64,000 nt of DNA, taken from contig NW_006499997.1 of assembly GCF_000471905.2 (NCBI RefSeq), forward strand, positions 871,186-935,185, read 5' to 3'. The notes below the pieces were generated by a model. The model saw only the letters and a list, made by a program, of their open reading frames with translations, was not told the DNA's origin and did no database searches. The DNA comes from Amborella trichopoda (Eukaryota; Streptophyta; Magnoliopsida; Amborellales; Amborellaceae). Positions 1 through 10,140 of this stretch are shown here, piece by piece. Every line of letters begins with the position of its first letter. Position 1 is the first letter of the stretch. The translations under genes were made by a program, and so were the position numbers.

Positions 1-780
1 CAACTCAATACCGCCTGTATGGCCCTTTGCCCTGTGGGGTCTTGATATCATCGGAATGATCTCACCAAAAGCCTCAAACGGCCACCATTTTATATTAACG
101 GCTACAGAGTATTTCACCAAATGGGTTGAGGTTGTGCACTTGTCAAAATTGAAGGACATCATATTGTTCGTTTCATAAAGAACAACATTGTATTCAGATT
201 TGGTGTTCCTGAGTCAATCATTACCGACAATGAATCCAACTTCAAAAATGAAAAGGTCACTAAGGTATGGTAAAAGTTCGGGATAACGTAAAAATTATCC
301 ACACCTTACTACCCTCAAGGAAACAAACAAGCAAAGGCTACGAATAAAGGACTTCTCAGAATTATAGACAAAATAATAGAAGGTGGCAAAGATTGGCACA
401 AAAGCTAAATGACGCGCTATGAGCCTACTGGACAACTGAGAAGACTCCTACTGACATGACCCCATACTCATTGGTGTATGGTATGGAAACAATGCTACCC
501 ATTGAATTTGAGATATCATCTCTCCGAGTGCTCATTCATAAAAAATGTAGATGAGGAACAAAAGATCGAAGCATGAATTGTTGCCCTCGTTACTTTGGAT
601 GAAAGATGATTACAAGCGACACAAAATATCGTTGCTTATCAATGTAGGATCGAGAGGGCATACCAAAGAAAAGTTGTTCCTCAACAGTTCAGAGAAGGAA
701 ACATGGTACTCAAAAAAATCTTCCACACACTTGCAAATCCACACCCTTTAGGCAAGTTCAAACCTAATTAGGAGGGGTCA
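1..780 (+). pseudogene. Ty3/gypsy pol remnant: integrase core and C-terminal part
   Basis: The plus strand, read across several frames and stops, gives a plant Ty3/gypsy integrase: TEYFTKWVEVV-like and FGVPESIITDNESNF-like segments near 100-245, STPYYPQGN near 300-325, then a DWHKKLNDALWAYWTTEKTPTDMTPYSLVYG-type stretch near 390-480 and an integrase tail to about 780. In the family these contain the catalytic aspartates of the DDE core and the conserved post-core region. At least six stops or frameshifts break it, so it cannot be active. The window edge cuts off the rest of pol to the left. The YFTKW and YPQGN signatures point to the chromovirus/Tat/Athila type of plant Ty3 integrase; placement in Tat rests on the antisense gene that follows. 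The intact shard at 551-751 is an out-of-frame reading. Confidence 0.85.
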
Positions 781-904
781 TTCGTGGTTACCTGAGTGCA
801 CGCAAGCAATTCTTACAAGATAAAAAATCAGGAGGGATACAAACTCAACGACTCCATTAATGCGATGTATCTCAGAAAATAATACTCGTAATGGGCTCAA
901 ACGA

Positions 905-994
905 GTGGTGAAAACCTGAAAAGGCACCACAAAGAAAAACACAAAAAACAAAAAAGGAAAAAATGGACGTGGTGAAAACCTAAAAAGGCATCAC
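905..994 (+). repeat. Two copies of a GTGGTGAAAACC...CACCAC hairpin motif after pol
   Basis: The 26 bp sequence at 905-930 starts GTGGTGAAAACCTGAAAAGG and ends CACCAC; it recurs at 969-994 with CATCAC at the end. The six outer bases pair, making a small hairpin. I recall similar GGTGAAAACC...GGCACC motifs downstream of pol in plant Ty3 elements, but could not check it. A-rich non-coding sequence surrounds both copies. Confidence 0.6.
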
Positions 995-1639
995 GGGTAA
1001 AAAGTAAAAACAATAAAAAAAAATCTCCAAGAAGGAGCTTCCGATGCAAAACACTCAAGTACAAACAAGTACTTGCAAGCTTCAACAATATTGCACAAGC
1101 AGACCCTAAGAACCAAGACTCCTCCTAAACCTTGTAGGTTTCCAACATAACCAAATCAGAAAAATGTGGGAGGGTGACATGAATGGAAAACCGAAGTGAC
1201 TTCGACGAACCCTAAAGAACGTTGAGATTTCTCCAAGACGGAAGCCCGGCAAGAATCCTAAGAACTCTTTATTGACCCACGAAGCACAGGATGAAAGCTC
1301 CAAAGGTAAAAGGACAACTTTGAGAGCTTTGAGTTCTCACAATCCCACAAGGGAATCCTTTCATCATCTTTGGGTAAACGTAATAAAGAAAATGACCACC
1401 AAAGGGGCCACAGGTGGCAAAACTGTATTCATCAATTGAAAATGGGCTTATTACATGCATCTATGCAAATTAAACTTGGTCTTATAACCGAAATTCCTAC
1501 CGTCCTAACAGACTTCAACAAAAATAAAACTGCTGAAAAATAATGCTAATCATGAGATCAACTTACTCATGCCAAGAAAAAGTAAAGAAAAGAAAATATT
1601 TTGGCTAGTCAGTCTATTTTGGATCAACATCCTTCTCTT

Positions 1640-3300
1640 TGAGTTCTGCCATGAATGTCGCCCATCAAGCCAATTCAACCTCTGCATCTTCTAGACTGAT
1701 GCCAGAAACACCCTCATTCGATTTGACTCGCTTATTTGAAGAAGAGGCATCTTCTTCCCGAGAAGACATGAGTCCCAGGGCAGGAGCACAAGGTTCGCCA
1801 CGAAGTCTCGAAGATCTGGGGCATAGTGGAAGAGGGCAAGCACGTTCCACAAAGAATCATAGTTCGAAGTGGTTGTGGGCTTGTCTTGCTTAGATAACCC
1901 CTCACTAGAAGTGGACTTCTTTTCCTTCCACAACAAATCAGCCTTGACCAGAAGAGTGGAAGAGTGTCGTCAAAGTGGACAGATAGGGCGACGATCGATC
2001 GCCTCTCCTGGAGAAGTATATTTCTAAGTATGGTGAAACTGGCGAAGCACCATCTAAGGGAAATACCCCTCTGTGAAGTGCTGCCCTGCCAAAATAATGC
2101 ATGAATGACCCATGGAGGCAACAATAGGGACACAATTTCAAGACCCCTGATCACCCAATCAAAGGACGACAACTCATCAAGAATCCTATGATAATGGTTG
2201 ACGTCACGAGGCCAGGTGGTATCAATGACATACGCCAGTCCAAGATCAACAGATAACATCCCAAAAGGTCACAAAACAACAACCCAGAACCCCGGAGCCA
2301 TCCAGGACAGTTTGATCGGGGCAACACTGGCAATGTTGCCCAGCTCAAATTGGGCGACACGAGCTGTGTCGCCCAACTGAGACCTTCCCGAATAGAGTCG
2401 AGATTTTTCCAGTGAACACGTGTTGCAGAAATATGGGTTCTAGAGCCCAAAACCAAACATAAAATGGAGTTCCAGAGACAAACTAAAATAAAATTTTGTT
2501 AAAAAATATACCTGCAAAATCAAGACGCTGCCCTCAATAAATTGGTCACCTCGCGTGACCCCAGTAGTGAAGACCCGGTAAATGCCCCCCAACACGGTCA
2601 AAACAATGGTGTAACCCGCTCATTCCCAGAAGGCATGAACTAAAGGAATAAGGGAAATATGAACCATCTTACGACCACTCGAAAAAAGAACGGAGCCCAA
2701 TAGCACAAAAAGAAAAATATGGATTTGTTTGGTGGCTCGAAATTGCTCGAGATTTCAAACAAGCAACTCCATATCAACCCACTGACCATGTGAAGAATAA
2801 GCAGCTCCCAATAGTCGCGCACCCATGATAGAATGGTCGTAAGTGGCAGTAGAAGGTTGATACACAATCCCAGCTAGGTTTAGGCTAGAAATCCTGGTGA
2901 CTTCCTCCAAAGTTGGCGTTGTCTCGCCTATAGGAAGGAAAAAGGTGTTTGTTTGATGGTTGAACCTCTCATCAAGAGCTTCAAGGAGTGGAAAGTTCAC
3001 ATGACAAGAGGCCATATTTAAGATGTCTATCACCGAAATTGAAGCCAAAGGGCCTTCAGCTCGGGCCACTACCGAGCAGATAGAAACCAATCCCGGAACC
3101 AGGGTCTGATGATAGAAAAACCATTGCCACGTCTAGAAACTTCACCCGATCGAAGGCCCTACGAGATATGAGAGGGCTGACCTTCAGGGAAGTGCCTAAC
3201 CCTAGGAAAAAGAGGAGGCTTCTTCCTCTCCTTCATTGCCAACCCGCTCGAAAACCTTCCCCTTGCCCATGGTGATCACATTGTCCTTTCTAGAAGCCAT
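1640..3300 (-). pseudogene. Antisense plant-mobile-domain (PMD) pseudogene of the Ty3 element
   Basis: On the minus strand, from a start-like ATG near 3298, broken frames read as a plant mobile domain protein. The best block (3090-2755, 111 codons) has FPLLEALDERF, a THTFFLP-like HQTNTFFLPIGE, and TPTLEEVTRISSLNLAG, the hallmark HTFHLPxGExTxTLxDV order of the PMD family. It continues in other frames through a LLGSVLFSSG...VHISLIPLV block (about 2700-2630) and a DVNHYHRILDEL block (about 2210-2170). PMD proteins occur in plants (MAIN family) and as passengers in transposons. An antisense reading frame between pol and the 3' LTR is a known trait of Tat-lineage Ty3 elements, which fits its place right after the integrase. 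Stops, frameshifts and an embedded palindrome pair (2319-2376) show it is dead. It could instead be a separate inserted element. Confidence 0.65.
2319..2376. repeat. Two adjacent perfect palindromes of the GGGCGACAC family
   Basis: The first, 2319-2341, has arms GGGCAACA and TGTTGCCC. The second, 2350-2376, has 11 bp arms TTGGGCGACAC and GTGTCGCCCAA around a GAGCT loop. They lie inside the antisense PMD relic. The fifth base pair of the arm differs between the two (A-T against G-C) on both sides, so pairing is kept. Confidence 0.85.
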
Positions 3301-3567
3301 GAAAGCCAGAGGGTGAGAGCAATAAAAATCAATAAGATCAGAGGAAAGATGATGAAGAAGGAAGATGATGAAGATGAGAGGAAGAAAATTGAGTTTGAAA
3401 GATGAGAAAAGAATGGGAGGGGGATGATTTTTTTTATAGGAAAAAAAGAAACGGCCCGAAACGCATCCTATAGTTATCCACTTCGGCCAACAACGGGTTT
3501 GTATAACCCTAGAACCAAGAAAAATCAATAAAAAAAAAAAAAAAAAAAAAATTGAGGGTCGGAGGTC

Positions 3568-3980
3568 TGGGCGACACGCCCCGTGTTGCCCAATTCCGTA
3601 CTCAGACTTGGGCAGCACTACCCACAGCACCCGTGTCACCCACATATTTTTTGAAAAAAAAGCTCCTTTTTCATCTCGTTTTCAAAATAACACAAAAAAA
3701 ATTATATGGGTGACACTAGCCGTGTCGCCCAGCCTGTGAGGGCGACACTCCTCATGTCGCCCATATATTTTTGCCAAAAATTTTATTTTGTAATTTCCCA
3801 TGTTTCCACGCAAATAAAAAAAAAATATTTACGGGGCGACACGCCTGGTGTTGCCCAGCTTGTGTAGGCGACACTACTCGTGTTGCCCAAATTTTCCATG
3901 TTTTAACATTTTCCAGCAAAATGCACTTAACAAAAAAAAAAAGTTTTTTAGGTGGGCGACACCACCAGTGCTGCTCAGTG
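3568..3980. repeat. Cluster of GGGCGACAC...GTGTCGCCC palindromes
   Basis: At least six palindromes of 21-25 bp occur here, at about 3568-3592, 3707-3731, 3740-3762, 3834-3856, 3867-3887 and 3956-3979, separated by unrelated AT-rich spacers. Each has 8-10 bp arms of the form TGGGYGACAC and GTGTYGCCCA around a 4-6 base loop. A degenerate unit lies at 3609-3642. The same family appears at 2319-2376 and in the Ty3 element at 55507-57105, which suggests it belongs to the LTR or untranslated part of that element family. Confidence 0.8.
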
Positions 3981-4128
3981 GCATGCCTAGTGTCGTCGAA
4001 AATGTTTTCCCAAAAAAAAAGCCCCCACTTGATTTTAGGGTCTTCCAGGGATCAAACTTGGTTTGTCATGGTTTTTATGATTATTTTCATACATTTTAAG
4101 TAACTTTAATTAATTTTCAAGAATTTCA

Positions 4129-4440
4129 AGAGCTCCTTGGTGGCACGAGCCTAAACTGCCAACTAATTTTCCAAAAATAAAAACATTTTCAAATATTCTA
4201 AAACATTTTAATTAATTTTCAAAAATTTCAAACGCTCCTTGACGGCATGAGCCTGCACTACCAACCAATTTTTAAAAATAACAAAAAGAAAACGTTCCTC
4301 GGTGGCACGAGCCTAAACAGCCAACCAAAGTCAAACTCATACGATGTAAAAGTGCTGAGACAGGAAAAGCGTCAAACTCGTGCGATGTAAAAGAGTCGAG
4401 ACAGGTAATGTCTAGACCCATATGATGCAAAAGGTCGGGT
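4129..4440 (+). repeat. Short tandem and dispersed repeats in the Ty3 LTR-like region
   Basis: A ~37 bp segment beginning GCTCCTTGGTGGCACGAGCC is present three times (about 4131-4163, 4232-4265, 4294-4327). Immediately after it a 41 bp unit beginning GTCAAACTC and containing GATGTAAAAG and GAGACAGG repeats two and a half times (4329-4440). There are no coding signs. The position after the palindrome cluster suggests LTR or untranslated sequence of the left Ty3 element. Confidence 0.7.
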
Positions 4441-5002
4441 GTGACCAGGGCACAACCACCCATTTCAATCAAAAATTTTTTGTGCCAAAAAACTTAACAA
4501 ACATGAAAGAGATGTTTGGATTGAGTTTTAGAGTATGATTGATAGGCGTACATGCTTTAAAACTTCGGTTGATTTTGTCCAACATTTCATTTATGAGGAG
4601 ATTAGTTAGGCCTAAATTTTGTTTTTAAAAGAGATTTTAAAGGTTTCATTTTCATCATGAATAATTTTGTTTTTCTTTATTGGGAGGGGCAAAGTTGTTT
4701 TTTTTTTGTTTTTTGTTTACTTTTCCCTTTATTGGGAAGGGTTTCATGGGCCTGTAGTTAACACTAAAGGGGTGAGAAGTCTCAGGTCAAGAGGGGTTTT
4801 TTTGGCTCAATAATTGTTTATTTTTATTTATTTTATTTTTTTTGGTGGTTGGGTGCGGGTGAATGGGAGGAATGTCCTTGGGCATTTGAATGAAGCGTGG
4901 TTGGTCATTTCTCATAGAAAACATATGTGATATAAAATGGTATCCCGTATAGAAGGGTCAAAATAAACAGCAATTAATGTCGAAACAATATTACCTTGGC
5001 CA
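4441..5002. other. Non-coding stretch without recognisable features
   Basis: The sequence is rich in T runs and in GGGAGGGG/GGGAAGGG blocks near 4680-4870. I see no reading frame with family resemblance. It may be the remaining edge of the left Ty3 element. Confidence 0.4.
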
Positions 5003-5011
5003 TTACTTTAA

Positions 5012-5397
5012 GGAAAACATTTATTTAAGGTTGCAATCTTAAAATGTAGAAATAAAAGTGCAACTCACAAATCCATCATAAAAGGTTGCTTGGATGTTGA
5101 AAAACCTTCTAATTGATCATCTCAACATCGAGATGTATGAATATGAAAATAAAAAAAGATTTCGAGTCCGCGAAATAGTGTATCTCGCAACACATTATCT
5201 GGACCGTCCATTTTCAAGATATTCATGATCTACTTGATTAGAACCATTTTTAGAGTTTAAAATTTCATAATTAGATGTGAAAATAGATTCTCAAGCCATC
5301 CTAATAAATTTTTATATCAAAATTATATTTGTGATAAAATTTAGATACAGGGCTTAATTGGGTTGTTTAAGGTTGCAACCTTATAAAAACCACACCC
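5012..5397 (+). mobile_element. MITE family 1, copy A (~386 bp, 9 bp TSD)
   Basis: The element starts GGAAAACATTTATTTAAGG and ends CCTTATAAAAACCACACCC, imperfect terminal inverted repeats whose core is TTTATATAAGGTTGCAACC. The flanks TTACTTTAA (5003-5011) and TTATCTTAA (5398-5406) match at 7 of 9 positions and look like an aged 9 bp target duplication. Five other copies of the family lie in this window, all with an internal part reading roughly AAGGTTGCTTTGATGTTGAAAA near the left end. A 9 bp duplication suggests mobilisation by a Mutator-like transposase; no transposase is encoded. Confidence 0.75.
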
Positions 5398-5784
5398 TTA
5401 TCTTAAAACACAATGGATATAGCAACATTATTGTGATATTTCGAGTGTGATATTGCTTCTTTTTTTCTATTTTTTGAACTTTATATGTGTGATAGTACTA
5501 TTGTTAATTGAATACCCATTTAGTTTTAGAAAGAATTTAATAATAATTGGAAAGGACATGACAAACGTTGTTTCTAACTTCAAACACAATGTTAGTTATC
5601 GTGGATAACACATTCATATTTTCTTACACCATTCGGCAAGGACAGTTATTTATAAAAATTTGTTTTCCATGAAAGAAATTTAAACGATGTGTTCAGTTGC
5701 CGTTCCATAATGTAGCATGAGGGTTTACCATAATAACCACCTCTTAACATTTACTTTCACTATTTTCTTCACCTTTCTAAAAAA

Positions 5785-6179
5785 GGAAAAAATTTATATA
5801 AGTGCGAGGATCTAAACAATCAAATTAGGGCGCACCTCAAAAATTTTACTAAAAGAGGTTGCTTTGATGTCCAAAATATCCTCAAATTGATCATCTTGAC
5901 CTAAAAATGCATGGACATGAGGGAAAAAATGGATTCAAGTTTTGGAAATAGTTCATTTTGTAATGCATTTTTTTTACCGTCAATTTTTCAAGATTTTCAA
6001 GTTTCATAGATTTGTGCGATTTACAGTATTTTTTGAGCTTTAAATTTTATAATTAGAGATAAAAATATATTTTAAGGCCATCACAAAGATTTTCAATATT
6101 GAAACCATATTAATTGACGCTATTGAAGGTACGTTTTACGTTGATTGTTTAGAGCCTTAGCCCTATACAAACTGCACCC
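5785..6179 (+). mobile_element. MITE family 1, copy B (~395 bp)
   Basis: The copy starts GGAAAAAATTTATATAAG and ends CTATACAAACTGCACCC, with the same internal order as copies A, C and D. It is flanked by a 37 bp direct duplication (5743-5779 and 6180-6216, starting CTTAACATTTACTTTCA) rather than by a clear 9 bp target duplication. Confidence 0.7.
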
Positions 6180-6216
6180 CTTAACATTTACTTTCAATAT
6201 TTTCTTCGCGTTCTAC

Positions 6217-6569
6217 AGATGCTTAAAATCAAAACGGGTCAATCACACAAGCATATCACCAATTAAGTTTTTACTCCAAAGAAAACAGAGGGGAAAAGAG
6301 AAGGAAAAGGTAAAATGTGGTTTCCATTGAGGAAGTTTGTTCGGTGGTCAACACATATGTATTTCAATAAGCATGTGAAAACATTGTAGTGATTAGGCGA
6401 AGATTGCCTCAACATAATATCTCACCCTCCATCTCCACCGTTAGCATGTCAAATGGAAAAAAAAATGGATAAAATTATTATCATTGTTGGTTGTGAAAAC
6501 ATTGTAGCAATTAGAAGTGGAATCTCATTTATAGAGAGAAGGATAAATGATTGCAATCCAAAATATAAT
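6217..6569. other. Non-coding spacer between MITE copies B and C
   Basis: No reading frame resembles a known protein and no repeat structure stands out. Confidence 0.4.
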
Positions 6570-6934
6570 GGAAAAAGTTTATATAAGGTTGAGGCTAAAT
6601 AATTCACTGGAAGAGGTTGTTACGATGTTGAAAAGCCCTCTACTTTATCATCTCGACCACAAGATATATAGACATGAGAAAAATAGACTTCAAGTCTTGA
6701 AAATAGTGCATCTTGTAATGTATTATCTAGGCCATCAATTTTCAAGATCATCAAGTATTCATAGATTTTCTTGATTTACACTATTTTTTAATTTTTAATT
6801 TTTATAATTAGATAAAAAATTAATTATCAGGCCATTAAACAAATTTATGGTACTGAAATAATATACCTCAACACTATTTAAGGGTGCGCCTTATATTGAT
6901 TGATTAGGGTCTCGGCCTTATACAAACTGCACTC
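6570..6934 (+). mobile_element. MITE family 1, copy C (~365 bp, 9 bp TSD)
   Basis: The copy starts GGAAAAAGTTTATATAAGG and ends CCTTATACAAACTGCACTC. Flanking AAATATAAT (6561-6569) and AAATATATT (6935-6943) match at 8 of 9 positions and support a 9 bp target duplication. Confidence 0.8.
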
Positions 6935-6943
6935 AAATATATT

Positions 6944-7663
6944 TCATGTTAAACAAGTTTAACTTTTTAAGCCACCTACATTCCCATTGGTAATTTATGT
7001 TGTGTTAGTTTTGAAGATTGAAATTTGAACATTTTCTCTTGCTTTAAAATAATACCAAATGGAGAAAGTTGAATTTTGAAATCTTTTCTACTCTCTTGCG
7101 AGTCAAGGACTCAAGAAAGAGAGGATAAAAGTTCCAACCCTCTTTTTCTATCAAAAAGTATGAACGAGATAGAAGTTTGAAAGAATGAACGAGTTAGAAG
7201 TTTGAAACTCTCTTAGTCTACAACTAAAGAAAGAGAGAGAGAGAGAGATATGTACCCCATCTCTACTTCCTTAGCCGCCCCATAATACTAATATTAATTT
7301 GGCCGTAAAGTGTGATCCCCTAGGAGCACATTGTATATATATTCCCTGAGGCAAGTATCTACTTAAGAAATATTTTTTATGGTACTTATTTAGGCTTCTT
7401 TTCTCAATCAGAAATTGTGAAATTCACTCTAGGTGAGTCATCATTATCATCAAAAGAGTTTTTTCCCCAACAATTTGGAGTTTATACGAAATTGGGTATG
7501 CCATTAGGCTATATAAATGGCCATACTCTTACTAAAGTCATAAGTCCATAAATATTTTTTAATTACTTCCACCCGTACTGTTTTGGGTTTACTCCTTGCC
7601 CTTTTCAAGCACTCCACTTAAATCAATTCGCACCTCCTAACAAGTGTTGTACTTGATTTATGC
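6944..7663. other. Non-coding stretch with a short GA repeat
   Basis: I see no gene. A run of GAGAGAGAGAGAGAGA lies near 7233-7250. Two near-identical phrases with TATGAACGAG and GAATGAACGAG (7156-7205) form a small duplication. Confidence 0.4.
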
Positions 7664-8316
7664 TAGGGGACGCAACAAATCGAGTCGGGTTTGGGTTCGA
7701 TCGGACTCGGACCGACTGAACTTGACCCAAAGATAAAAAAACATATATCTAAATATATTAAATGTTATATTAAATATATACATGTGTTATTTAAATATTA
7801 CAATAAAAAACAATTAATATTAATTAAATATTATTTAAAAAAAATATTAGATACTTTCGGGTCAGGTTCGAATTTGATTGGATCCGGACCCAGACCCGAC
7901 TAGACTTGACTAAAAAATTTAAAAACATATATCTAAATATATTTAAATGTTTTGTTATATATATACGTGTATTATTTAAATATTATAATTAATAATACTT
8001 AATATTAATTAAATATTATTAAAATAATATATAGTAAATATTTTCCGATCGGTTTTGATGGGACCTAAACCCGACTAGATCTAAGTATATTTAAATGTTA
8101 TGTTAAATATACATGTATTATTTAAATATTATAATTAAAAATAATTAATATTAATTAAATATCATTAAAATAATATAGATTAAATAATTTCGGGTTGGAT
8201 CCACATAGATCCAAATAGTGTTCGTCCAATATTTGGACCCGAACCCTACCCATGCAGGTCCAATTCTTGGGCTTATACCCAGACCCAAGTTAGGTCTGGT
8301 TCCATTGCCACCTCTA
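7664..8316. mobile_element. hAT-like MITE with three AT-rich tandem units
   Basis: The left end TAGGGGACGCAAC and the right end GTTCCATTGCCACCTCTA are imperfect inverted repeats of the TAGGGGTGGCAA type common on plant hAT-like MITEs. Next to the ends lie GGGTCGGGTTTGGG-like and GGACCCGAACCC-like segments. Inside, a ~160-183 bp AT-rich unit containing AACATATATCTAAATATAT repeats three times (from about 7738, 7921 and 8075), each followed by a GGGTC-rich block. I found no clear 8 bp target duplication, so the boundaries are approximate. Confidence 0.6.
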
Positions 8317-9777
8317 ACCTACAGTGTTTATAGCCAGCCCACCAAAATCTATTATTAAAAAATTAAATCCAAATCTTAAAAAATTAGATAGCCACCATCA
8401 AGTTGTTAGTTTCGAAGGGACGCAAGGAGATGTTTTCATTTGAGATCACTCGTTGACGAAGTCATGTCAAAAAATTTAGTCCTAAGGTGTTAGCCTTGGG
8501 TATGCTCCCGCGGGATCATATATCGTTTGGCCTAAAAACAGTTTCAAGAAAAAACATCATCGGAAAATATTTTATAAAATGGAATTGATGAGAATGGAAT
8601 TTGGAATGAGAAGGTTAAACTTTAACCTAACCCGAGTTAGAATAACTCGAGTCAACCTTCACAATAGGCTGGGCTCGGCTTAGAGCATGTACCGGCTCGG
8701 CTCCAAATCCTCTACTGCCATCAAAGCAAGGGGGAGCCGAGCTGAGTTGGGGCCGCGGGAGTGGCCTGAGCTCATTAGAGAGCCGGTGTATGACGTCAGC
8801 CCTACTTAAAAAGAGATGTGTGAACGTGTCTGCCCAACTCTTGTCCTCTTATCCATCTCTTTTTCTCTCTCATTTTCTCCAAAAGGGGCAACAAATGGAA
8901 AGGTCGCAAAAATAACGTGTTTAAATTACTTTCATGCATTTTAGCATTTATTTGAGAGAGAGAAACAAGAGAGAGAGAGGAGTTACAAACGGAAAGTGAT
9001 CTCACATAATTCATTTAGGAATACACGGAGCAAGGAGATAAAAAGTAAACCATGGACAAGGAAAAAAGAAAGAGAATAAGAAATTTGTATAGGGTTTAGG
9101 AAAACCAAATAAAGCCTCTTCTCAAATTTGAAGAACTTTCCGCTTTTAAAATCACTTTTCAACAACACTCACAATGAAATTTAAAACTCAAACAATGATA
9201 CAAATCTTGTAATTTTTTTAACATTTATTTTTAGGACAAAATGAGCAGCCTAGATAATTTGTTAAAATATATACTTTTTTTTTAGAATTTGAAATCCTAA
9301 ATTTTTTCGCAACCATAATGTTTATGTAAAAGTTTTCAATTACAAATTTTTATGGGTTATTAAGTGAGGCTTTGCTTATTTTTGATAAGGCACTTTTTTT
9401 AAAAAAAATAAAAAATCACTTGAGAGAGAGAATGAGGGAGAAGAAGGGGTAAAGTCACATAAATTGGGAGCAATGGGCCTGGGAGCATAAAATATTAGGG
9501 CTCGGGCCGTGGCCTAAGGCTGAGAAAGACTTGACAACCATGGTCAGAAGGTAGGGTTGGGGGCCTGGTTTGACTCTGACTTTCCCCTTCTGCATTTTAG
9601 GTTTTGTTTGATTTTTAATTGGCCCGGCCCAAGCTAACTAGGCCTGGGTCCAGGCCTGGACCAAGGCTCTGGCCCGATAGGGTCGGGCTGGCGCATCCAG
9701 GCCGTTGCCAGCCCTAGAATAGACAAACACATTATAGAGAGCTCTAGAATACACAGACATAATAGAGTATTTAATAC
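8317..9777. other. Non-coding upstream region with GA tracts and a GC-rich element end
   Basis: Contains GA-rich tracts (8953-8981, 9421-9440) and two GC-rich segments with GGCTCGG and GGCCCGG motifs (about 8665-8790 and 9478-9716). The second ends GTTGCCAGCCCTAG at 9703-9716, like the right end of the TAGGG-type hAT MITEs, but I could not find its partner end. No reading frame resembles a protein. Confidence 0.45.
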
Positions 9778-10140
9778 CAGTGGAGAGAGAGTAGAGAGAG
9801 AGAGAGCAGCTGTAAGATTATAGTAGTTTTCTCTTCATTAAAATGAGGAGAGAGAAAGTAAGGTAGAGAGAGAGAGGGGAAAAAGATGACAAGGAAAAGT
9901 AAGGAAGGAGAGAAAGGCAGAGAGGAAGTCCGTACCGCCGCGCATGGGCATCAGCACCACACCGCCGGCGCTCCCTCGAAAACGCCGCGCATGTCGCCGG
10001 GAAATCCCGGGCGCGGCGTAACTCCCGACCGGACAGAGGACACTGCACATATAACAGCGCTTATCTAGCTTGTAGCCTTCGCGTATCAATATAAGAGCTT
10101 ATCATAAGCCGAAGGGCTTATCGGGGTGCCTTTCTCATTG
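9778..10140 (+). promoter_or_regulatory. Probable promoter of the TPL/TPR gene
   Basis: Two GA tracts (9783-9807 and 9846-9877) lie 640-740 bp before the start codon; such tracts are common near plant promoters and bind BPC/GAGA factors (family knowledge). A GC-rich stretch with several CGCCG motifs follows (9930-10040). TATA-like sequences are ATATAAC at about 10048-10056 and AATATAAGAG at about 10088-10097; the second would place transcription start near 10120-10130. GCTTATC repeats (GATA-type core on the minus strand) occur at 10058-10133. The exact start site is an inference. Confidence 0.45.

Noticed and set aside
1732..2259. 175-codon minus-strand frame
   Set aside because: Only its first part fits the PMD relic; the rest shows no family resemblance, so I treat it as part of the pseudogene and not as an independent gene.
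3568..3980. Palindrome cluster as a CRISPR array
   Set aside because: Units are palindromes with diverged arms and irregular AT-rich spacers in a plant genome; there is no constant repeat-spacer length and there are no cas genes.
9818..10089. Overlapping 76-83 codon frames before the gene
   Set aside because: They lie in GA- and GC-rich promoter sequence, are low in complexity and lack any known motif.
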